Below, piece after piece: positions 7,251 through 16,451 of a stretch of 64,000 bases of DNA; within the stretch, counting starts at the first letter, position 1, and each line of letters opens with the position of its first letter. Position numbers and translations under genes: made by a program. The stretch comes from Chitinophaga silvatica (GTDB taxonomy: Bacteria > Bacteroidota > Bacteroidia > Chitinophagales > Chitinophagaceae): contig NZ_QPMM01000020.1 of NCBI RefSeq assembly GCF_003419895.1, positions 1-64,000 on the forward strand, read 5' to 3'. A model generated the notes under the pieces. It saw only the letters and a list, made by a program, of their open reading frames with translations. It ran no database searches and was not told the DNA's origin.

Positions 7251-7798
7251 ATAGAGTAAAATGCATAGGAGTAATAGCTTTTGTAGTTTTTATATTGTTT
7301 GGGTGTGAAAGCTCTCAGAAAGATATCTTTGATGTATTGAAAGACAGTATTTTAGATAGTAAAATCGAGCAGGTAAGAATTAATTTAGTCCTGAATGAGA
7401 AGTACAATTTAAAAGATACAGTTATTGAGGATGAAGGCGTTGAGTGGAAAGCTGTATTACTTAAGGAAAGAGGTAATAACAGGTTACTGGCTATTTTGGA
7501 GACGAATTGGGAAAATCAAACTGTAATTTCAAGAATTACGATTGTAGATGAAAGTATTGGTAAAGGTAATTACCGTGTAGGTAGCCAATTTAAAGAAGTA
7601 AAAGATAGCATTGATTCGACAAATTTGAATAATTCCCCAGATGGTGTCCTTGCTCTGACAAGTAAAAGGGATAAAAGAATTAACATTTTGCTGGATCTTC
7701 CAGAAACATCCCCATTAACTGAAGGTGTCAGCTCTCTAAATGAAATACCAGATAAGTTACAGATTAAAGAAATAGTATTTCTTAAATTGGATAACTAA
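7247..7798 (+). CDS. Lipoprotein, likely immunity partner of a lost toxin
   Basis: The signal peptide VIAFVVFILFGC ends in a lipobox-like FGC. The mature 160 residues are polar and mixed alpha/beta, with no family I recognise. Its ATG overlaps the stop of a toxin-tail remnant (ATGA, 7247-7250), the clearest toxin/immunity arrangement in this island. The gene looks intact although the toxin is broken, as expected for an orphan immunity gene kept for protection against relatives. The function is inferred from context. Confidence 0.6.
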   Translation: MNRVKCIGVIAFVVFILFGCESSQKDIFDVLKDSILDSKIEQVRINLVLNEKYNLKDTVIEDEGVEWKAVLLKERGNNRLLAILETNWENQTVISRITIVDESIGKGNYRVGSQFKEVKDSIDSTNLNNSPDGVLALTSKRDKRINILLDLPETSPLTEGVSSLNEIPDKLQIKEIVFLKLDN

Positions 7799-7902
7799 AA
7801 ATAGGATGCTCGGCGGTTTTGTTCTAAAATAGAAAGACTAAATCAAAATGATCATAAAAACTTCCATTTAGATCTTTTCAAGATTTTTTTGGCAAAAAAA
7901 TA

Positions 7903-7924
7903 GGGCTGACTTTTTGGTCAGCCC
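7903..7924 (-). terminator. Terminator of the SusC/SusD pair
   Basis: The 8-bp stem gggctgac (7903-7910) and gtcagccc (7917-7924) lies just past the SusD stop codon. An A run on its plus-strand left gives a T tail on the minus strand; T-rich sequence on the right may let it also serve the plus-strand lipoprotein gene. Confidence 0.75.
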
Positions 7925-7949
7925 CTTTATTTTCAGGTTTTCAATCGTA

Positions 7950-9362
7950 TTAATAACCGTGATTCTGATCCAGCTTCAGATTCATATCTGTTTCGTATTT
8001 CGGAATCGGAAATACCACGTAATCGGAGCCGTAAGCCTGTTCATTCACAGTAGCATGTGCAGGGATATTTCTTCCGGTTCGCAGGAAATCCAGGATACCC
8101 TGACCTTCGAATGCCAGTTCAATCCTTCTTTCCAGGATTACAGCATTAATGAGCCCTTGTTTGGTGGCTGGAGCAGCGATAGGGGTAGCATTAGACCTGC
8201 TACGCACTAGGTTTACAAGTGCCACAGCGTCTGCATCTACAGCAGTGTTCAGATTAGCCAATGCTTCTGCCTTTGTTAACAGTACTTCGCTGTAACGCAG
8301 TACGGGTACCCAATCTGCCACGCCTACATATTTTGTAGACCATAAAGTACCAGGTGCGGGAGCATAAGTTCTTACCAGGTCTGTTCTGCGTTTATCGGTA
8401 GCCTCCATCAAGTTTACATAATCAGGGCTGATAGCGATATCGCCTCTGCCATCCGGAGAGTAATGCTGTCCTAATGCGTTGTTAGTATTAGGGTTATCGC
8501 CACCACTCATGCCAACTGAAAAAATGCTTTCATTGGTGGTAAAATTCCGGAAAGCAGTTGCCGGACCATCTGTGTTCATGGCATATTTTCCGGAAGTGAT
8601 CAGTTTATTAGCATAGTCCAATGCTTTCTGGTAATCTCCCTTATAGAGATATAAACGCATCAGTAATCCCTGAGCAGCACCTTTAGTAGCTCTTGCCACA
8701 TCTGCAAAAGCACGGGTGTTATTCGGGTAATTCAGGGCGGCTTCTGCCTCCAGGAGGTCTTTTTCAATCTGATTATATACTTCTGCTACAGTATTCCTGG
8801 GAACCTGATTAGAAGCAGAAAACGGATCATCCGAAGCAGTGAGTATCAGAGGTACACCGAGGTGACTGGCACCGGAAGTGAATTTATATGGTTGCGCCCA
8901 GAGGTTTACCAGGTAGAAATATACCAGGGAACGGATAAACTTTCCTTCAGCAGTATACTGAGCGGCCTGTGCATCGGACACTTTACCCGGGTTGGCAGCC
9001 AGGTTTTTCAGGAAAACGTTTACCTCGTAAATTGTACGGTAAGCACCTCTCCAGGCATCGTTAACGTACGAATTAGTAGATAACAAGGTGTTAAATTTAG
9101 GTACGTCGCCGAAATATGCCGGAACACCAGCGTCTATACCTCTAATGTCTGCATAGACCAATACTCTTCCTCCGAAGAAGTTAGCATTTTGCAGCTGGTC
9201 GTACATACCAGTGGCAGCTTTACTGATTTTATCGGGTGTGCTGAATGCATCAGCCGGGGAAAGGTATGCATAGGGTTCCTTAAAAATTTGTTTTTCACAG
9301 GAACCTAAAGTCAGCATGCATCCAACCATGCCTATATTAAATAATAATCTCATCTTTTTCAT
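7950..9362 (-). CDS. SusD/RagB-family nutrient-binding lipoprotein
   Basis: SusD proteins form the surface lid over a SusC channel and capture glycans or peptides. The signal MKKMRLLFNIGMVGCMLTLG ends at the lipobox GSC. The N-terminal part has the usual TPDKISKAATGMYDQLQ and YRTIYEVNVFLKN helices, a middle TPR-like region (AEGKFIRSLVYFYLVNLWAQ, FADVARATKGAAQGLLMRLY, LYKGDYQKALDYANKLI) and a C-terminal RYSEVLLTKAEA with RRIELAFEGQGILDFLRTGR. I chose ATG 9362 because it starts the signal peptide; an in-frame ATG at 9398 would add 12 residues and overlap SusC. The gap to the upstream SusC gene is 22 bases, so the two are cotranscribed. The ligand cannot be told. Confidence 0.95.
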   Translation of the reverse strand: MKKMRLLFNIGMVGCMLTLGSCEKQIFKEPYAYLSPADAFSTPDKISKAATGMYDQLQNANFFGGRVLVYADIRGIDAGVPAYFGDVPKFNTLLSTNSYVNDAWRGAYRTIYEVNVFLKNLAANPGKVSDAQAAQYTAEGKFIRSLVYFYLVNLWAQPYKFTSGASHLGVPLILTASDDPFSASNQVPRNTVAEVYNQIEKDLLEAEAALNYPNNTRAFADVARATKGAAQGLLMRLYLYKGDYQKALDYANKLITSGKYAMNTDGPATAFRNFTTNESIFSVGMSGGDNPNTNNALGQHYSPDGRGDIAISPDYVNLMEATDKRRTDLVRTYAPAPGTLWSTKYVGVADWVPVLRYSEVLLTKAEALANLNTAVDADAVALVNLVRSRSNATPIAAPATKQGLINAVILERRIELAFEGQGILDFLRTGRNIPAHATVNEQAYGSDYVVFPIPKYETDMNLKLDQNHGY

Positions 9363-9384
9363 GTGTTCTGATTGAAACAAGTTT

Positions 9385-12300
9385 TTAGAAACCAACATTT
9401 AAGCCCAGGGTATAAGTTTTTGGCTGCGGTACGCCGCGGCTATCCACTGCTGTTGCAATATTGGTGTTGTTACGGTTGTAGTTAACTTCAGGATCAATTC
9501 CGGAATAACCAGTGATTGTGAAGGCATTATATACCTGGCCATATACTTTCAGGTTATTGAAGCCCAGTCTGGTGAATACAGGTTGTCTGAATGTATATCC
9601 GAGACTTATAGTGCGGGCACGCAGGAAATCACCTTTCTCCAGAAAACGGGTAGAAGTCTGGTTCCCTGTGTTATCCATCATATACAGTTTTGGCACATTG
9701 GTATTCTGACCTGCGGAAGTCCATCTGTCGAGGATTTCAGTTAAGTTGTTCTGGAAGCTATTGCTCAACATACCTGCACGGGTAGAATTATAAATGTAGT
9801 AGCCACCGGTGTATACCAATGAAATGCCCAGCTCGAAGTTTTTATAACTGAAATTGTTATCCCAACCACCATAATATTTTGGCATTCCGGTTTTGCCAGT
9901 GTAAACAGCATCACCACCACCAATAGCAGTAGTTACTTTTCCTTCAGCATCATACCATTTTTGAGCTACGGGGTCATAGGATTTTACATTACCATCACTT
10001 GTCAGGAACCTGGAATTACCATTTGCAGGATCTACACCAGCCCAACGAACTAGTTTATATTCGCCTAGTGGTTTACCAACACTTGCCCTACCTGGATTAA
10101 AGTTAGGATCAAGCAGGTCTGAGTTATTAACAAGTGCTTTGATATTATTTTTAATTGCAGTGAAATTCAAAGAGCTGGTCCAGTTGAAATTCTTAAGGCT
10201 TAATACCGTTGCATTAACAGTAAACTCAAAACCATTATTGCTCATAGCGCCAATATTCGTATATACAGAAGCATTTGGTATACCTACTGTGTATAATACC
10301 GGTGCATCAAGCAACAAACCATTGATATTATTCTTAAAGTATTCTGCTACGATACCGATACGATCTTTGAAGAGATGTATATCAAGCGCAACATCGGTCT
10401 TCTGAGAAGTTTCCCATTTCAGGGTAGAGATACCAGCCTGAGAAGTGGCAAAACCATTCTGGGAAGCATATAATCCACCGCCATACAGGGTACGGGAAGC
10501 ATAAGGATCGATACCATTCATATTACCAACCCTACCATAGCTCCCGCGTATTTTCAGGTAGCTGATAACAGGAATGCTTTTCATAAAGTTTTCCTCACTT
10601 ACAACCCAGCCAGCAGAAATTGACGGGAATTTACCCCAGCGTGAATCAATACCAAAACCAGAGTAAGCATCGGTACGATATGCGCCTTCAATCATGTACC
10701 TGTTACGGAAGGTATAGCCGATACGGCCGAAATAAGATTGGATTCCCCATGATTTCAGGTCTCCGCCAGACCACAGTGACGTTTCTCCTCCGATAATTCC
10801 AGTATAGGTATTATCAATAAGAGTTTGATAGAAAGGATCTGCAAAATCGTTACCACCAGCAAAGGTTTGCTGTTCCTTATTGAATTGTGATTCTTCACCT
10901 ACAGTAAGAGATACACGATGTGCATCTGCAAAAGTGCGGTCATAGGTGGCAAAGTTCTGCCATACCCATTGGTTATTAGTTCTGAAATAGTCCTGTACCA
11001 TGCCATTATATGCACTACCCAAACCATTAATATATGGACTGCTGTACTGATCTTCAAAGTTGCTAAGGTAATTTACTCCAATCTTGGTAGTCAGTTTCAA
11101 TCCGGAAACAGGAGAGACTTCCATGTAGGCATTACCCGTCATATTCTGCGGCGTATTTTCATTCCGTTGCATAGCAATACCTGCATATACATTGGAAATA
11201 TTATTGGAAACAAGTTTGGTACCGTTTACGGTGGTCACGTTATTTCCCAGACCTAATAAGCCGTTAGAAGTCAGATTAAAACCAGTTGTATTGTTCGGAT
11301 CATATAATGCCACATTAGGAAATGCATTCATACCAGAAACACCAACACCTGCTAAATAACGATCACTCAATACTCCTTTGTTGAATGTTTTAGCATAACC
11401 TACATTAATTCCGGCTTTCAACCACTTGGTAGGTGTAACGTCCATGTTCACACGTACCTGGCCGGTTTTCATTTGGTTGCCAAAGACGATACCTTGTTGA
11501 TCAACGTATCTGGCAGAGGCATAGTAAGTAGCTTTTTCACTACCGCCAGAAAGTGATACTGCATTATCATGTGCGAAACCGGTTCTATACAAAGCTTTCA
11601 TCCAATTTGTCTCGTCTGGTTTTCCGTCGCCATCCAGGTCAGTGTCTTTTGCGATGATTACATTGTTACCAAATTTATTCGCAGCATTAGCAATCTTTTC
11701 ATTATTGATCATTGTAAACTGTTGTGCATTCAGCAAGCTTGGTAGTTTAGTAGCCTGACTCCAGTTTACTTTAGAATCAAATGAAATTTTTGCAGTTCCT
11801 TGTTTACCTTTTTTGGTGGTTATCAATACAACTCCATTTGCTGCTCTGGAGCCATATAATACAGCAGCAGCAGCATCTTTTAAAACATCAATAGACTGGA
11901 TATCATTCGGATTCATCATAGATAATGGATTAAAACGCGTTCCATTACCGCTATTCATAAGATTCAGATTTTCTTCCGGAATCATGGGTACTCCATCGAT
12001 TACAAATAAAGGTAAAGCACTTCCGGAGATAGAGTTTACACCACGTACTCTAACAGAAATACCATCACCCAATAGGCCACCGCTGGAGGTTACCTGCACA
12101 CCGGCCAGTTTACCGGAAAGCGCCTGATCGAAGCTCACATTAGCTTCTGCAGCGAGTTTATTTCCTTTTATCACCCCAACTGATCCAGTGAGATCTTTAA
12201 TTTGTCTGGTTCCATAACCTACCACCACCACTTCTTCGAGTGCACGGCGATCTGTTTCCAGAGAAACATTAAAGCTTGTCCGGTTATTAGTACTTATCTG

Positions 12301-12540
12301 CTGTTCGATATAACCAACAAAGCTAAATACCAGCACTTCATTTTTAGTTAGCTTTAATGTAAACTTACCACTTTGGTCCGTGCTGGTCCCCAGTGCTGTG
12401 CCCTTAATGTGCACAATTACCCCGGGCATAGGAGAATTGCCTTCTTTTGATGTTACAATACCGCTTATGGTACGATCCTGTGCTATTGTATGAAATACAA
12501 TTAGCAACAGGGGTAACAAAAATTGTAGTGTTTTTTTCAT
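9385..12540 (-). CDS. SusC/RagA-family TonB-dependent outer membrane transporter
   Basis: The protein is 1051 residues, normal for SusC. In order: signal peptide (LQFLLPLLLIVFHTIAQ), carboxypeptidase-regulatory-like domain (~22-100, ISGIVTSKEGNSPMPGVIVH), the linker motif EEVVVVGYGT, plug (~112-255, ALSGKLAGVQVTSS, VRVRGVNSI, PLFVIDGVP, IDVLKDAAAAVLYGSRAANG) and a ~22-strand barrel ending in VGF with a terminal aromatic. It has no STN domain, so it is not expected to signal to a sigma/anti-sigma pair. It forms an operon with SusD downstream. No sigma factor, hydrolase or regulator accompanies this pair; it stands alone between two accessory islands. Confidence 0.96.
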   Translation of the reverse strand: MKKTLQFLLPLLLIVFHTIAQDRTISGIVTSKEGNSPMPGVIVHIKGTALGTSTDQSGKFTLKLTKNEVLVFSFVGYIEQQISTNNRTSFNVSLETDRRALEEVVVVGYGTRQIKDLTGSVGVIKGNKLAAEANVSFDQALSGKLAGVQVTSSGGLLGDGISVRVRGVNSISGSALPLFVIDGVPMIPEENLNLMNSGNGTRFNPLSMMNPNDIQSIDVLKDAAAAVLYGSRAANGVVLITTKKGKQGTAKISFDSKVNWSQATKLPSLLNAQQFTMINNEKIANAANKFGNNVIIAKDTDLDGDGKPDETNWMKALYRTGFAHDNAVSLSGGSEKATYYASARYVDQQGIVFGNQMKTGQVRVNMDVTPTKWLKAGINVGYAKTFNKGVLSDRYLAGVGVSGMNAFPNVALYDPNNTTGFNLTSNGLLGLGNNVTTVNGTKLVSNNISNVYAGIAMQRNENTPQNMTGNAYMEVSPVSGLKLTTKIGVNYLSNFEDQYSSPYINGLGSAYNGMVQDYFRTNNQWVWQNFATYDRTFADAHRVSLTVGEESQFNKEQQTFAGGNDFADPFYQTLIDNTYTGIIGGETSLWSGGDLKSWGIQSYFGRIGYTFRNRYMIEGAYRTDAYSGFGIDSRWGKFPSISAGWVVSEENFMKSIPVISYLKIRGSYGRVGNMNGIDPYASRTLYGGGLYASQNGFATSQAGISTLKWETSQKTDVALDIHLFKDRIGIVAEYFKNNINGLLLDAPVLYTVGIPNASVYTNIGAMSNNGFEFTVNATVLSLKNFNWTSSLNFTAIKNNIKALVNNSDLLDPNFNPGRASVGKPLGEYKLVRWAGVDPANGNSRFLTSDGNVKSYDPVAQKWYDAEGKVTTAIGGGDAVYTGKTGMPKYYGGWDNNFSYKNFELGISLVYTGGYYIYNSTRAGMLSNSFQNNLTEILDRWTSAGQNTNVPKLYMMDNTGNQTSTRFLEKGDFLRARTISLGYTFRQPVFTRLGFNNLKVYGQVYNAFTITGYSGIDPEVNYNRNNTNIATAVDSRGVPQPKTYTLGLNVGF

Positions 12541-13330
12541 AAATAAAAATTGAGCTTAACTTTAGTTGATAAAATATTTAGGATTCCTTATTATGTTTAA
12601 ATAACACGCAATAAATAGCCGTTAGTCACCAAACCGGTAACTACATTGATTCCATAAGCATACCTTGCAAGTGCAGGAAAAACTGATTGTTTTATTTAAA
12701 GTCTATTATTTATCTGCATAATCAGATCTTGGTGTAAAAGTTTAATTTATTATATAATCATAGCGATTCTCATAGCCTTACAGGCTATTCAAGGGTTCCT
12801 CTCATTTTCAATAACAGCAAAAACATCTCATAGTCCCCCTTGGGGTAACCAGAATAATTTCATAAGCAAACACTTTTTGTTATGACGAATATGTATTCAT
12901 CCCATTTATGAGAATAGCTTTGTTTTTGGTACTTCCAGATTTTGGTTTAAATAAATCATTGAATGCTGTTTTGCATTTTAATACAAGTAATTGAAATACG
13001 CCATTCACCAGCATGGCATTAAGCTGGCGCTGTACAAAGTACAGGAACATATTTCGTAGTTAACATTGACGTTGTAAAGTATAGTAATCTATTGTATGAA
13101 ATACTTCCTAAGCAAAAACCTCTAGTAAAACATTGAAATTCATAATTAATTGAGTAACAGATTATCTATAGTTGACAGCAGCTCAGATTTTAGTTCTTTG
13201 GTTTAGATTTCAGTTTATTAATACAAATGCAATATAAACGATTCGTCTGAATTAAACAAATACCACTTAGGTGGCATAAACAAAGCCAGAATCAAAAATG
13301 ACACCTTTTATCATATATGACTATACGTAA
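12541..13330. other. Long gene-poor region upstream of SusC
   Basis: About 790 bases lie between the SusC start and the next remnant. I found no open frame of convincing composition and no clean minus-strand TAnnTTTG box within reach of SusC. The region should contain the SusC/SusD promoter; its length and AT-richness fit the edge of an island where sequence has been inserted or lost. Confidence 0.45.
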
Positions 13331-13642
13331 ATCCAGGCAATACCGCTTTATGGTTTCATAACCTTATCTGGATTTACAAATACCAGTAATACAGACAATT
13401 CTCTTTTAAGAACTTATAATCAAGCCTTTGCTGGTATTTTGGAGATATTGGACAGCCAGGAAAGGAAGGAAGTATACGGACTTGCCATTTGCAAATATGA
13501 GAATTCAGGAAATCTATATAGATTTAGCAGCGATAAAAATTGGGAGTCGCCTCAGGATGGACCTTATGGTACTGTTGAAGATGCAATTAGATTGCTCCCA
13601 GACCAATATAAAAATGTTGAAGCTGATTGGCAAGAAATCTAA
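13331..13642 (+). pseudogene. 5'-truncated immunity-like gene
   Basis: The frame is open from a stop at 13328-13330 to TAA at 13640-13642 (103 codons) but has no ATG; the first alternative start near the conserved part is TTG 13439. The C-terminal half reads EVYGLAICKYENSGNLYRFS, CDS-like with SDKNWESPQDGPYGTVEDAI and a final EADWQEI. This composition resembles small proteins found in toxin-immunity arrays. The lost 5' end suggests a deletion. A product from TTG 13439 (67 residues) is possible but unlikely. Confidence 0.5.
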
Positions 13643-13684
13643 TAATTTGTGAAATAAAAATCTGAATCAAATAGAATTTAAATA

Positions 13685-13909
13685 ATGGAATGTATCGTAC
13701 AACTAACATCTATGAGTTGGGAGAGTATCACTTCTTTCTTTGTGTTATGTTTTTTAATAGGGGTTGTCTTTATAGTAGGGATATTTATCATGGTATTTAG
13801 GAAAACAAAAAAGTCTGCAGCAACAAAGATTATTATGGGCTTAGGTATTACTGTGCTGGTAAGCATTTTACTTTTTTTTATAATTCTCTATGCATGGATT
13901 GGTTTTTAA
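13685..13909 (+). CDS. Small two-span membrane protein
   Basis: The 74-residue product has two transmembrane helices (SFFVLCFLIGVVFIVGIFIM and IIMGLGITVLVSILLFFIIL) joined by a basic loop (RKTKKSAATK). No family is named. Its layout resembles the protein at 14341. Small two-span proteins are frequent in immunity arrays of Bacteroidota; the role is unknown. Confidence 0.55.
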   Translation: MECIVQLTSMSWESITSFFVLCFLIGVVFIVGIFIMVFRKTKKSAATKIIMGLGITVLVSILLFFIILYAWIGF

Positions 13910-13974
13910 TCTGAACAGAATCCCTTTTATAGAATTTTTAAACCTCAACCCAAACCTATTAACTATGAAATATT

Positions 13975-14351
13975 ATGAGACTATACCTGAACATTGATAA
14001 ACCTCTGGAAGTAGTGGCAGAAATTGTTTTTAAGAAAGCCTTTGGTATTTCGGTTATCGACGAGGGCGATAGTTTGAATGTAGTAGGTGGAATTTATTAC
14101 AGAGTAACGTTTTTGGGTGTCGACTTACGATTAGAGCCAAACGATTTCGAATGCAATGATTTGTATAATTATGTATTGTTTATCAGATATAACCCAGTTG
14201 GTGGATTACGTGTGAATGAAACAGATATCAGGCATATTGCAATATCAGTATTAAGTTGTTGGCCTATCAAAATTTGAGGATAGGATATGAAGATAAATAC
14301 AAAGTTTTGAAGGAGTATAATATTGCAAAAGTAAGGACTAATGCATTCTAA
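13975..14351 (+). pseudogene. Immunity-array gene broken by a single-base deletion
   Basis: From ATG 13975 the frame gives MRLYLNIDKPLEVVAEIVFK, LGVDLRLEPNDFECNDLYNY and RHIAISVLSCWPIKI, stopping at 14277. Shifting the frame at ~14250 gives LLAYQNLRIGYEDKYKVLKE, YNIAKVRTNAF and a stop at 14349-14351. Adding one A to the local run (GTATTAAG to GTATTAAAG) joins the two into ISVLKLLAYQNLRIGYEDKY, a smooth helix-rich continuation, giving a 125-residue protein. The observed 100-residue frame is therefore probably a frameshift product. No named family is recognised. A sequencing error would give the same picture. Confidence 0.55.
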
Positions 14352-14625
14352 CGATTATTCTCAGTTTTTTGTTATTTTAAGCATGAATATGAAATTATTA
14401 AGTGGATTTAATGACAGTGCCTTAGCTGTCATTTTTATATTGTATTTTCTGTTAGTATTTATTGTTTTTCTTCCAACATGGTTAATAATAAGGCATTTTT
14501 TTAAAAATGCCGTTAAAGGAAAGAAGACACTTACAGCTTTAGGGGTACTAATATTTTGTATAGTTATCGTTTATCTGGGATTAATGTTGAATTATAAAAT
14601 AACACATAAAGGCATATTTGAGTAA
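14341..14625 (+). CDS. Small two-span membrane protein
   Basis: ATG 14341 has a weak upstream purine stretch (aagtaagg); an in-frame ATG at 14386 is an alternative start. Two hydrophobic helices (LAVIFILYFLLVFIVFLPTW and LTALGVLIFCIVIVYLGLML) flank a basic loop (KNAVKGKKT), similar in plan to the protein at 13685. It overlaps the restored end of the broken upstream gene. The role is unknown; it is part of the accessory array. Confidence 0.5.
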   Translation: MHSNDYSQFFVILSMNMKLLSGFNDSALAVIFILYFLLVFIVFLPTWLIIRHFFKNAVKGKKTLTALGVLIFCIVIVYLGLMLNYKITHKGIFE

Positions 14626-14661
14626 TGAATGACATTCACAAATATGAATAATTAACAGATA

Positions 14662-15072
14662 ATGGTACATAAATTTACTCTGCTAAAAGGCATAAATGGA
14701 ATTGCAATTTTTCTGGATATTGATGAATTAGTTAATGCTGAATTAGGAACTGGCTGTATCTATTTATCTGAGCAAATCTATATTAAACTAGAAGATGAAA
14801 TTATTTTTTTAAGTATTGAAGAATTAGATAAATATATCAAGCCGGCAATTTCAGAATTATCGATGGAAATACTGAGGAAAAGGCCAAACATGAAAATTTG
14901 CTTGCACATTAAATCTGTAGTAACGAACCCTATATACTTTCAGGAAGAAGGCTTGTACTATGCTATGTTGGGCTGGTTATCAGTCTATTATAATATTGAA
15001 TTACCCTCTATAGTATCCTGGTACAATAAAGAAAAGAGAAAGTTTGAATTTGAGCCCATAAGAAAGTTTTAA
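14662..15072 (+). CDS. Hypothetical soluble protein of the immunity array
   Basis: The 136-residue cytoplasmic-looking protein starts MVHKFTLLKGINGIAIFLDI and contains GCIYLSEQIYIKLEDEIIFL and YYAMLGWLSVYYNIELPSI. I recognise no family. It is on the same strand as its neighbours with a short gap, and its AT-rich codons match the island rather than the flanking SusC genes. An immunity role is plausible by location only. Confidence 0.5.
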   Translation: MVHKFTLLKGINGIAIFLDIDELVNAELGTGCIYLSEQIYIKLEDEIIFLSIEELDKYIKPAISELSMEILRKRPNMKICLHIKSVVTNPIYFQEEGLYYAMLGWLSVYYNIELPSIVSWYNKEKRKFEFEPIRKF

Positions 15073-15147
15073 TTTCAAAACATATTGTCATTTCGACTAT
15101 TGTAAAGAATTATCAACTTCAAAACTTGTAAATAAACCAATGAATAA

Positions 15148-15741
15148 ATGGTGAATCAGCAAAAGAAAGTATTTAAATATTCCATGATGCTGTTTGTATG
15201 TTTGCTATTTTCAAAATCCGGATTTTGTCAGAATAGCACAGATAGTGTTTCCTATGAATGCATTAAGGTCACTGAATTTGAGTATCTGCTCTTATTTAGA
15301 AATAACTCAACTATCGATTTATGGCTGCCAGAAATACCAGTAATTAAGCATTCGTTAGATACTCTTTGGATCGATAATACCTGGGGAAGTATACATCAAA
15401 CTCCTGTTTACATTTATAAAATTGATAGTACTATTTTTGAAACAGAAGTTGAGCTTTCAGACATTATCCAACCAATTAGTAAAAGCATTAGGTCTTCTAT
15501 TATTCCCAACGCCATTATCCCGGGTAAGCTAATGCACGTTGGTCAAAGAGAAACTAAAACTTTGAGATTCTATTATAATGATGAAAATTTTCCTTCAACA
15601 ATTGTGAGCCTTAGAGTTTTTAGTAGTCCAATTAAAAAGGCAATGCTTACCAAAGTGGTTGATCAGGAGTATATTGAGTTTGCTTCTAAATATTCAACCC
15701 AACTTATTGGAACATTAAATAGTGCTCATAAGCTCAGATAA
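15148..15741 (+). CDS. Hypothetical secreted protein
   Basis: The N-terminus is a signal peptide (KYSMMLFVCLLFSKSGFCQN, probable cleavage after FCQ). The mature ~170 residues look beta-rich, with YLLLFRNNSTIDLWLPEIPV and PGKLMHVGQRETKTLRFYYN. This resembles small immunoglobulin-like periplasmic proteins but no family is clear. It sits in the array between a soluble hypothetical and a SUKH gene. Function unknown. Confidence 0.55.
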   Translation: MVNQQKKVFKYSMMLFVCLLFSKSGFCQNSTDSVSYECIKVTEFEYLLLFRNNSTIDLWLPEIPVIKHSLDTLWIDNTWGSIHQTPVYIYKIDSTIFETEVELSDIIQPISKSIRSSIIPNAIIPGKLMHVGQRETKTLRFYYNDENFPSTIVSLRVFSSPIKKAMLTKVVDQEYIEFASKYSTQLIGTLNSAHKLR

Positions 15742-15764
15742 TACTTGTTTAAAGTACCTGTATA

Positions 15765-16421
15765 ATGGAGAAAAATTATCTATCGAAATTTATAGAATCC
15801 AGCCAGGCATTACATTGTAATGCTAATCATAACATGAAAGAAAACTTTACATCTATTCTTAACAACTTTGATAAAGTTATAGCCGAAAAAGCCACTTTTT
15901 TATACAACAAACATAATGAACCCCTGGACCAAAATCAGATTTTATCTTTGTTAGAATCCCATAATATTTATGATGAGGAATTAGTTGAATTGTATTCCTG
16001 GAAAAACGGAATTTTTTACAATCCCATCGAATATACAATCCTATATGATTACAGTGCAGAAGGAGTAATATTACCATTAGAGTATGCAAGCTCATTATGT
16101 AATCCTGATGATGGATATCATTTATGGAAAAAGAATTTCTTTCCAATAATCGGTAACTATGGGGGCGACTTTCTATTATATAATTCCGATTCAAAAAGTA
16201 AGACGCATAAAATGATATTTTTATATTCAAAAAGTGCACTGTCTTTAAATCCGATGTATTCCTATTTCGATTCTGTTAGTGCGATGCTAATGAGTATAAC
16301 AGAATGTTTCAACAGTAATGTCTTCCAATATAATGAAAACTCGGGCCTGGACATTAACATTGAAGCTTGGACAGGAATTATTAGAGGAATAAATACCAAA
16401 TCAACCTATTGGAAGCAATAA
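15765..16421 (+). CDS. SMI1/KNR4 (SUKH) family protein, likely immunity protein
   Basis: SUKH proteins bind and neutralise many kinds of polymorphic toxin nuclease in the cytoplasm. Visible features fitting the fold: YDEELVELYSWKNGIFYNPI near residue 70, LPLEYASSLC, FFPIIGNYGGDFLLYNSD (the GGDFLLYN strand) and YSYFDSVSAMLMSITECF at the C-terminal helix. The N-terminal ~50 residues are a helical extension. At 218 residues it is typical. It is the best recognised member of this array and the main reason to call the region an immunity array. Confidence 0.7.
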   Translation: MEKNYLSKFIESSQALHCNANHNMKENFTSILNNFDKVIAEKATFLYNKHNEPLDQNQILSLLESHNIYDEELVELYSWKNGIFYNPIEYTILYDYSAEGVILPLEYASSLCNPDDGYHLWKKNFFPIIGNYGGDFLLYNSDSKSKTHKMIFLYSKSALSLNPMYSYFDSVSAMLMSITECFNSNVFQYNENSGLDINIEAWTGIIRGINTKSTYWKQ

Positions 16422-16451
16422 TTATTCAGTCATTCATAAAATCATATAACA

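Noticed and set aside
12631-12645. CAAACCGGTAA as a minus-strand -7 box for SusC
   Set aside because: The spacing between CAAA and TA is four bases rather than two, so it does not fit TAnnTTTG.
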